Positions 57,785 through 64,000 of a DNA stretch of 64,000 nt are shown here, in pieces. This DNA comes from Paramacrobiotus metropolitanus (lineage: Eukaryota > Tardigrada > Eutardigrada > Parachela > Macrobiotidae): assembly GCF_019649055.1 (NCBI RefSeq), contig NW_026570227.1, positions 806,001-870,000 on the forward strand, in the 5' to 3' direction. The stretch's first letter is position 1. The number at the start of each line of letters is the position of its first letter. Under the pieces are notes generated by a model. The model ran no database searches. It saw only the letters and a program-made list of their open reading frames with translations, and was not told where the DNA came from. The position numbers and the translations under genes are program-made.

Positions 57785-59676
57785 ATGAGAACCAACATTT
57801 CTGCCTTCCGTAGTACTGTTTTTGGTTTCTTCCTTACTTTGTCAAACGCGCAATTCTTGACGACGGATACGAATATTACCCATGTTTTATTGGTTCATAA
57901 GCAAATTAACGAGAAAGTCATATCAATATCGAAGGAAAGCCTATCGCCGTTTGCGCAACGGTAAGTGCAGTATTTACATACAAGCGGTGCGCTGCATCTC
58001 CTTTTCCCAACATTTACTAATGCATATTTTTAACGAAAATGTAGATATTTTGGTTGTTTCCATTCGTCATGGAATCTGAACGCACGGGATATAACACAAA
58101 CACTGCAACATCCGCTAAAAGTGTTTCGGCTTTTAAAGCATCTGACATATGACTGGGATACGGTGGCTGCACGATATGGTCAAAGAGCTGCACGATAATT
58201 CGCTATCGGGTACATGCTGATTTACCAGTCCTATTTTGTTTGAATTTTTATAATTGTTGCTATAAAAACCACGACAAATAAATGTAGGCATCGGAAATTT
58301 GCGTAACTTCCATTTGTTTGCAGACTATACCCTGGCAGAAATAGAATCTACTCGAACGAGCTGCACGATTCCCCGGTTTAGATGACCTTGAGGCGATCAG
58401 CGAGGCCACTGGCCAGCTGCAGTCCATGTACAAGCTAAACATCCTGGATGTTTCCAGTGGCATTATTGCAAACTCCACTGAACAAATTTCACGATTAAAC
58501 GCCGAAGAGTGCCTGCTCATCGGATCGGCGCTGTTCAAAAACCATCGGTATGGTTTGGCGGCGGAATGGATGCAGGTATCCCAACAGCGTTTTGCTGAGG
58601 AAGGTCTGACTGATTCATCAGTTGTGACAACAACGCAAGCAGTGATCGAGATCGCCGTGCAGCATGCACGGAAGAACGCCACTGTAAATGCTGTGCGGCA
58701 ACTGACAACGGCCTATCACGAAGAGCTGTGCCGGAACGCGGATGCAAAGGTCACAATGTCTTGAAGACTCTGCACAAGCTTAATACATGTCGCCTTATTG
58801 CAGTGCTGTTTAGGGGGTCCTTAGCAGCTACTTGCGTTGTTACCACGAAACGTACGGCAATCCGTTTCTCCTCCTGCAACCACTGGAAATGGAGATCATT
58901 AGCACGAAGCCGTCGGTGATTTTTATCCATAGATTCTTGCGGGACGATCAAGCCGATCAACTAGTTGAAATCGGCCGGGAAAATGTAAGAAGGCCAAAGA
59001 GCACATACGGCGCCACAAATCGCACAAACACCGCAAAACGCCGGTTAGCCAAAAGGTACAGATACGGTAAAAACCGTTAAACATTTACAATAATTATAGC
59101 CTGTATTACATTTACAACATCAGGTACAGCATAGTTTTTTGCAATGAATTTGGGAAAGTTACCTCTGTCAAACTTCGTAGTGCAGCGCTTCGAGCAAATA
59201 CGAGCTCGTTCATTCAGCAAATCGACCGCTGGTCAGCCATGGCGACCGACCTAAATTCCCAGTATGCTGAATCATTACAAATCAAAAACTATCCTGTTGG
59301 CGGTGCGCTACAACTTCACTTCGACGTACTGCAGCAGGGCCCACTGAATTTCACCGCACCCGACAGAATGGCCACGCTACTGGTGTACCTGAACGATGTG
59401 GAACACGGTGGAGCCACTATCTTTCCCCTGTTGGATCTAACCGTCCCGGCGGTGAAGAACGGCGCGGTGCTGTGGTATAATCAGTATAAGGATGGGATTC
59501 CAGATGGACGGACATTACATGCCGGTTGTCCAGTGCTGTTGGGAACGAAATGGGTGACCATTAAATGGTTGCACAATATCGGCCACTGGAGGCAGCGTCC
59601 GTGTGGACTGCAGGAAGATAGCAAGAATGGGTTAACTGTTAGTCAAGTGCACGATTTATTTAAACCGTCCGGCTAA
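57785..59676 (+). CDS. Prolyl 4-hydroxylase alpha subunit-like, multi-exon
   Basis: ER enzyme hydroxylating proline in collagen-type proteins. Exon 1 57785-57960 (signal peptide MRTNISAFRSTVFGFFLTLSNA, then the P4Ha N-domain start QFLTTD). Exon 2 from 58045 to about 58162 (QTLQHPLKVFRLLKHLTYDW). Next exon from about 58344 (LDDLEAISEATGQLQSMYKL, then the TPR peptide-binding domain to EELCRN near 58740). Next exon about 58826-59056 (LRCYHETYGNPFLLLQPLEM). Last exon from about 59150 to 59676: catalytic HFD in LQLHFDVL, distal His in TLHAGCPVLLGTKW with the 2-oxoglutarate Lys, ending RQRPCGL. Fe(II)/2-oxoglutarate residues are all present. Inner exon borders are approximate. No ER-retention signal at the C-terminus, so a KDEL partner would be needed. 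Confidence 0.85.
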
Positions 59677-60271
59677 ATATACATTAGATGGTCTCTGATC
59701 AGGTGCATTTGTGCGAGCAAGCAAAGTGCTGTAAAAATGCAGAATTCTATAATAATAAAAGTATGTTGAATTTTATAATAATAAAAGTATGTTGAAATAA
59801 AATAACCTGCTTATGAGGCTGAAAGGGCCCCAAAACAATAATTTGTAATAAAAATCCGGTGAAAAATTTGTAATAAAAAATGACGAAAAATTTGTAATAA
59901 AAATCCGGCAAGCCAGACATAATCGATCCAGATGGAAAGCAATCCTATGCAGCGGTACAATGTAAGCAGCACCGAACCGATTACATTGCAGTTTGCCGTT
60001 CCGCAGTCCCACTGGAATATTAATTTACAGAACATACCAAGGGCTCTAGGGAACGGATGTGTGCGCTCTGAACGATAGATGTATATGTCAAAACATTATC
60101 CTTCTTCTCCACTTCCAGGCAGAACGTTGTTTGTACCAGTAGAAGTATCGACCACACCGATTCAAACTTTTCAATTAAAGATCAAGCTACCGGCGTAGAA
60201 AATCGGCGCCATTTCCGAAGACACCGCCCATACCAAGAACACAAATAAGTCGGAAATTTTCAGTTAACATT
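59677..60271. other. Intergenic with AT-rich tandem repeats
   Basis: Two 30-bp units around ATAATAATAAAAGTATGTTG at about 59749-59797, and three AAATTTGTAATAAAAA units at 59838-59904. No gene. Confidence 0.7.
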
Positions 60272-62030
60272 ATGCATGAGTCAGGAAGCAGTATACAACT
60301 GGCCCAAATGGACAGCAGCGCATCGTCCAGCCAATCACCAAAGGACGACGTCCCCGAGTCTCTCCCACCGGGTCCTTCCTTCTTAGCTTCCTTATTACGA
60401 CCCTGGTTTCTTATACTGAAAATAACCGGGTTTCATCCATTGTCATCCACCGGCAAATTTTCTTTTGTTAGTCCACCATACCAGCGTCTGCTACGCATCA
60501 TTTTGGACATCCTCGGTCTGCTGTGGTCCTCCGTCTTCGTCATCGGGGTCGTGCTGCTCTTCTCGGTCACTGTCATTCCCGCGGTCATCAAATCCCAATC
60601 CAACAGCACCAGCGACATGGTCCGGCAAGCCTGCCGTATCACGATACATATCGTCCTTTTAATCGGCATCCCGTACTACATCCATCTCTTTCGGGGACTC
60701 CACCTCTTCCTCCTGCAATCCCATCACTTCACATCGACCTACTTAAACCCCCCCGAACGCCGCCGCTTCCAACGCGTCCTCCTGGCGTTGAGCATCGTCC
60801 AAACCGCTATCACCATTACCCGCGTGGTGGACGCCATCTATATCCCGGTGAAACAGATGGAGAATGATTTTGTCACCAACCTCCTGTCGGTATGCGGGGA
60901 CTCCTCCTACACCGGACTGCGGGCGTTGGCCCGCGGCATCTTCATCATCGACCAGATCAACCAGTGTTCGTTATTCATCAGTCATTCGTGCTTTATCGTC
61001 ATCTGGTTGGTGCTGGGGGTGTGTTATACCCACTTGAGTGACCGGATGCGGGCGGGTGGCGGGGAGGAGGTGGACCGGTTGCTGGAGGAGCATGCAAATT
61101 TGAATGCGCTGGTATTGTCGCTGGAGCATAAGATCACGTATCTGACGCTGGCGTTGTATGTCAATGATCTGGTGTGTCTGCTGTATTTTATTGGTTGTCA
61201 TAAAGAGGATCGAATGAATCCGGAGTATATCGCTTATGTACCGAACATTACCGCGTCGCTGGTTATCTTTGCGTTTATGGTCATGCGGACGTTTGCGCTG
61301 ATTTATACTAGCGAGCAGGTAATTACGGCTGGATTAATTAAAACAGCCAATGACAGTATGATTTATTTTCGTTTACGAAAATAGTTCAATGCTTGTCACA
61401 CTTGGCGTACGTATTAGTCGATGTACATGCATAACAGTGTAACTAAAACGTTTGGTTAACGGCAACATTCAGAAAATGCCCATAAATATAACGCTGATGT
61501 CGTCAGTAATAATTTTCATATTTGGTTGCATTTTTATATTTGGTTGGTTGCATAAATTTTTAGGCGAATTCCGCTGTCCCTGTAATGCATACGGTGGCTC
61601 GAACGGAAATGTCAGCAACGCGCCGGATGGATTTATTCATGCAGCTATATCAGATGGAAACCACGCCGATGACCTTTAGCCTTGGCGGCATTATTGCCAC
61701 TAATCGCACCTTCATTTTATCTGTACATAAAATTATTAAGTATTTCCACTAATATTTAAGGATACGACGTTTATTCACTTAATTTTCTTTGAAGTACAGT
61801 ATACGCACTAAGTTGAAGCCTAGTATCATAGCATTAATACGTTGTATGGGCAGGTTGTTGGGTTAATTCTGACCTACGCTGTCGTCATCCTTCAGCTGGA
61901 CCAGAAAGATTCACCGGATCTAAATACTACTGAGTGGAAGAATTTGTTTAAAGATGCCTTGAGTGCCAGTAGACGCAATATTACTGAGTTGATTATTCAG
62001 CAGAATATCAGCATGTATGTGTATCTATGA
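60272..62030 (+). CDS. Gustatory-receptor-like (7tm_7) chemoreceptor, three exons
   Basis: Exon 1 60272-61318, exon 2 61564-61722, exon 3 61854-62030; all junctions phase 0; 460 residues, a normal Gr length. Long hydrophilic N-terminus, then ILKITGFHPLSSTGKF and about seven hydrophobic segments. Exon 2 gives the intracellular to TM7 lead (LFMQLYQMETTPMTFSLGG, IIATNRTFILS). Exon 3 opens VVGLILTYAVVILQLDQ, matching the TYxVxxxQ signature at the end of insect and other invertebrate Gr proteins. Short introns (245 and 131 bp) begin with GTAATT and GTACAT. Exon 1 alone would read on through a false tail to 61384. Ligand unknown. Confidence 0.82.
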
Positions 62031-62748
62031 TTCTATATCATTTTACCAGTTCATAGTTCCAGTACCTCTGAGAATATAATATTAATCAACTTTAATGCAC
62101 GGCTCAAGTTTGATACTTTCAAATTCCATAACCGCTCTACATTAGCCATGGGCTGACGCTAAACATAATCTAGAATATCAAGGAACCGCAAAAGAATTTG
62201 GCGTGGATTATTAAAAGAGAATTAATACTTTTTTTTTACCGCTGCTTCGCATGTAAAAGCTGTGTACATGATTACGTGGACTGTGTGAGCGCTGTAAAAG
62301 TACAGTACATAATAACTATTACCATAAAAGCATTAATTGAACTGATGGTCTTGTCCCGCTTAAAATGACATTAAGTTTTGGCAGCCGGCTGCATATGAAG
62401 CGTTTTAATTTTTCTGCAAGTTGCAGTTGGCCTCTACTGATGCGATTGAACAGCGATTCCATGAAAATGATCTGCAGTCAACTTGTACTGTATAATTAAG
62501 GTTTCACGTGAATAGCAAGTGATAATCCAGCACCTATATTTTCTAGATAATTTTTCAGAATTTTGCAACGGAGAAATCGCTGTGGTAATATCACCTGAAG
62601 GCATTTTCAGTTAAAACAGTCAAGCTTAAATTTACTGTTAACGCATCACGGCATTAGTGTCTGCTTCCGACAACACATAAATTTCGGCATCTCCATAAAT
62701 TACAGACACGCCAATCGGCTGCCAACCAGCAACCGGAACAAAGTCACC
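62031..62748. other. Intergenic, nothing recognised
   Basis: AT-rich without a supportable ORF, RNA gene or repeat. Confidence 0.5.
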
Positions 62749-63211
62749 ATGTTGGAGCACAGCCACCTCACTTTCCGTCTGGGCTTAGCCCTTCTGGCCG
62801 CCACCATCGGGACGTGGTTCCCGCACGGTCTCAGCATGTCGGCCCTGAACGTTCCGCAGTTTATTGTCCAAAATTGGATCCGCTCCGTGAAATGTCAGCG
62901 TTTCGGCGGCACCTTCCGCGGCAACTACACCGTTGGCAATATCACCAACACCACCAACGGCCCCGCCCTGGCGTTGTGGTGCAACGCTATCCCGGCGGAG
63001 GAGAAAGCGCGGGTGCTGAGCGAGAACACGGAACTGAACACCCTGTGGGCGCTGTTCTCCTCCTTGCTGTGCGTCGGCGCATTGATCGGGACGCTGCTAA
63101 CCAATACACTGATCCGGTGGGTCGGGGTCAAACGCTCGCTGATGTGCGGAGCAGGGGTGCTGGCTGCCGGGTGTATCATGTGCTCCTTCGCGCCGCTAGC
63201 AGCGGCATGGG
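62749..63211 (+). CDS. SLC2/GLUT-like sugar transporter, first exon only
   Basis: ATG in a good context (GTCACCATGT). TM1 (FRLGLALLAATIGTWFPHGL), an extracellular loop with N-glycosylation sites (NYTVGNITNTTNG), then TLWALFSSLLCVGALIGTLL (TM2) and IRWVGVKRSLM, a loose version of the MFS loop motif, and TM3 (GAGVLAAGCIMCSFAPL). A donor GTACAA follows at 63212. Later exons are not seen before the window ends, so it is partial or a relic. Confidence 0.65.
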
Positions 63212-64000
63212 GTACAATACGTGCGCTTCTGCTGCATCATAACCGCGCATTTCAGATAGCATACCGATATTTTCACTATAATATGTGTTGAAAGTGTGAA
63301 CTCCAATAAATTATTTTAAAGCGTAATGGTTGGTATTTGAAAGTCGTTGTTTTGCAAAAGTAATAGCAATCACAGCATTTTAAAGAATTATGTCCAAGCA
63401 CGACGCTGTGATTAGTTCAAATGGCCAAAATTTTGTGGAACGTTTATCTTTAACAAACCTACCCTACCCGGAGAAAATACAATTACCCCACAACAGAAAT
63501 TACTTTTATTTGTTCTAAACGAGATGCGCAAACATTTGCCACAAAAGGCGCTTCACAGTTCTTTTTGAAAATAATTTTTCTTAAGTTTGATCAAAGTTTA
63601 GAATTTCTAAAATAGTTGCAAATTGTTATTGATTTTGGAAACTGTTTTCTAAAAAATTGTTCAGGAAAGGGCGAAGAGCTTTTCTTGTACTGCTCTTCCC
63701 TTTCGTCTAACCGATTCTGCGTTGCAATGCCACCAAACTGATTGTGTGCACACAATAGCAAAAAATGCGTTGTAATTTAATCGGAAGTACTTATAAAAAT
63801 GCGTTGGCAGAACAAAAGTATTCATCAGGCGCTTTTGCCGTGTACCCTTACCGCCAATCCGAGATTAAAATTCTATGTAATCGATGATCTGTCAAAGCTG
63901 CCACAAGCGTCAGTAAAGCGTTATCCTACCTAAATTTATTTCAGAATTGCTGAAGGAGCGTAAGAAAGTAGTCTAAGGCATTATCGGATGAGTGAAGAAC
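63212..64000. other. Presumed intron or intergenic, nothing recognised
   Basis: No further transporter exon, RNA gene or repeat is evident. Confidence 0.4.

Noticed and set aside
1-64000. tRNA or rRNA genes
   Set aside because: No cloverleaf with A and B boxes or rRNA-like sequence was noticed on reading either strand; a tRNAscan run would be decisive.

Overview
The window looks like metazoan, probably ecdysozoan, nuclear DNA. Host-type genes have short introns (about 70-150 bp) with GT..AG ends, signal peptides and typical animal families: a serpin, a prolyl 4-hydroxylase alpha subunit, a 7tm_7/gustatory-receptor-like protein, an SLC2-like transporter and small secreted Cys- or Asn/Ser-rich families. 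A tardigrade would fit the mix, but that is inference.

Positions 1-36967 are almost wholly two large Ty3/gypsy-type LTR retrotransposons in the same orientation. E1 enters from the left edge already inside gag and ends in a putative 3' LTR starting near 21122. E2 is complete, 22069-36967 (14.9 kb), with 537-bp LTRs that differ at only two positions, so it is young. Both encode a Gag with a long N-terminal coiled coil and a CCHC knuckle, then protease, RT-RNase H and integrase. Beyond pol both carry two further coding blocks in the same order. ORF B has a disordered N-terminal part followed by tandem winged-helix, linker-histone-like domains. ORF C has a four-Cys CxxC/CxxC module, a low-complexity part (RS-rich in E1, Gln/Pro-rich in E2) and a conserved helical domain. 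No env-like protein is visible. A polypyrimidine-AG, splice-acceptor-like site sits just before ORF B and ORF C in both elements, suggesting spliced subgenomic mRNAs.

The elements also carry unusual nucleotide-level signals. E1 holds about 70 copies of the octamer AAAGGTCA (58 forward, 14 reverse by hand count), in all three reading frames and in non-coding parts. Its 3' non-coding region has an array of eight hairpins with a shared CGG...GCCGG core and co-varying stems. E2 lacks the octamer but is packed with short perfect inverted repeats. In both, the gag stop codon lies in the 5' arm of a perfect hairpin, although the hairpin sequences are unrelated.

Positions 37-64 kb are host sequence with smaller repeats: a family of secreted Asn/Ser/Gly-rich two-exon genes (three intact, three broken), partly spread by an inverted duplication of about 1.2 kb bounded by 73-bp tandem repeats; two TA-flanked MITEs; a serpin and a serpin fragment; a piggyBac transposase whose whole neighbourhood is studded with GTCGAC-centred palindromes; two secreted Cys-rich paralogues; a P4H alpha-like gene; a three-exon gustatory-receptor-like gene; and the first exon of a sugar-transporter-like gene.
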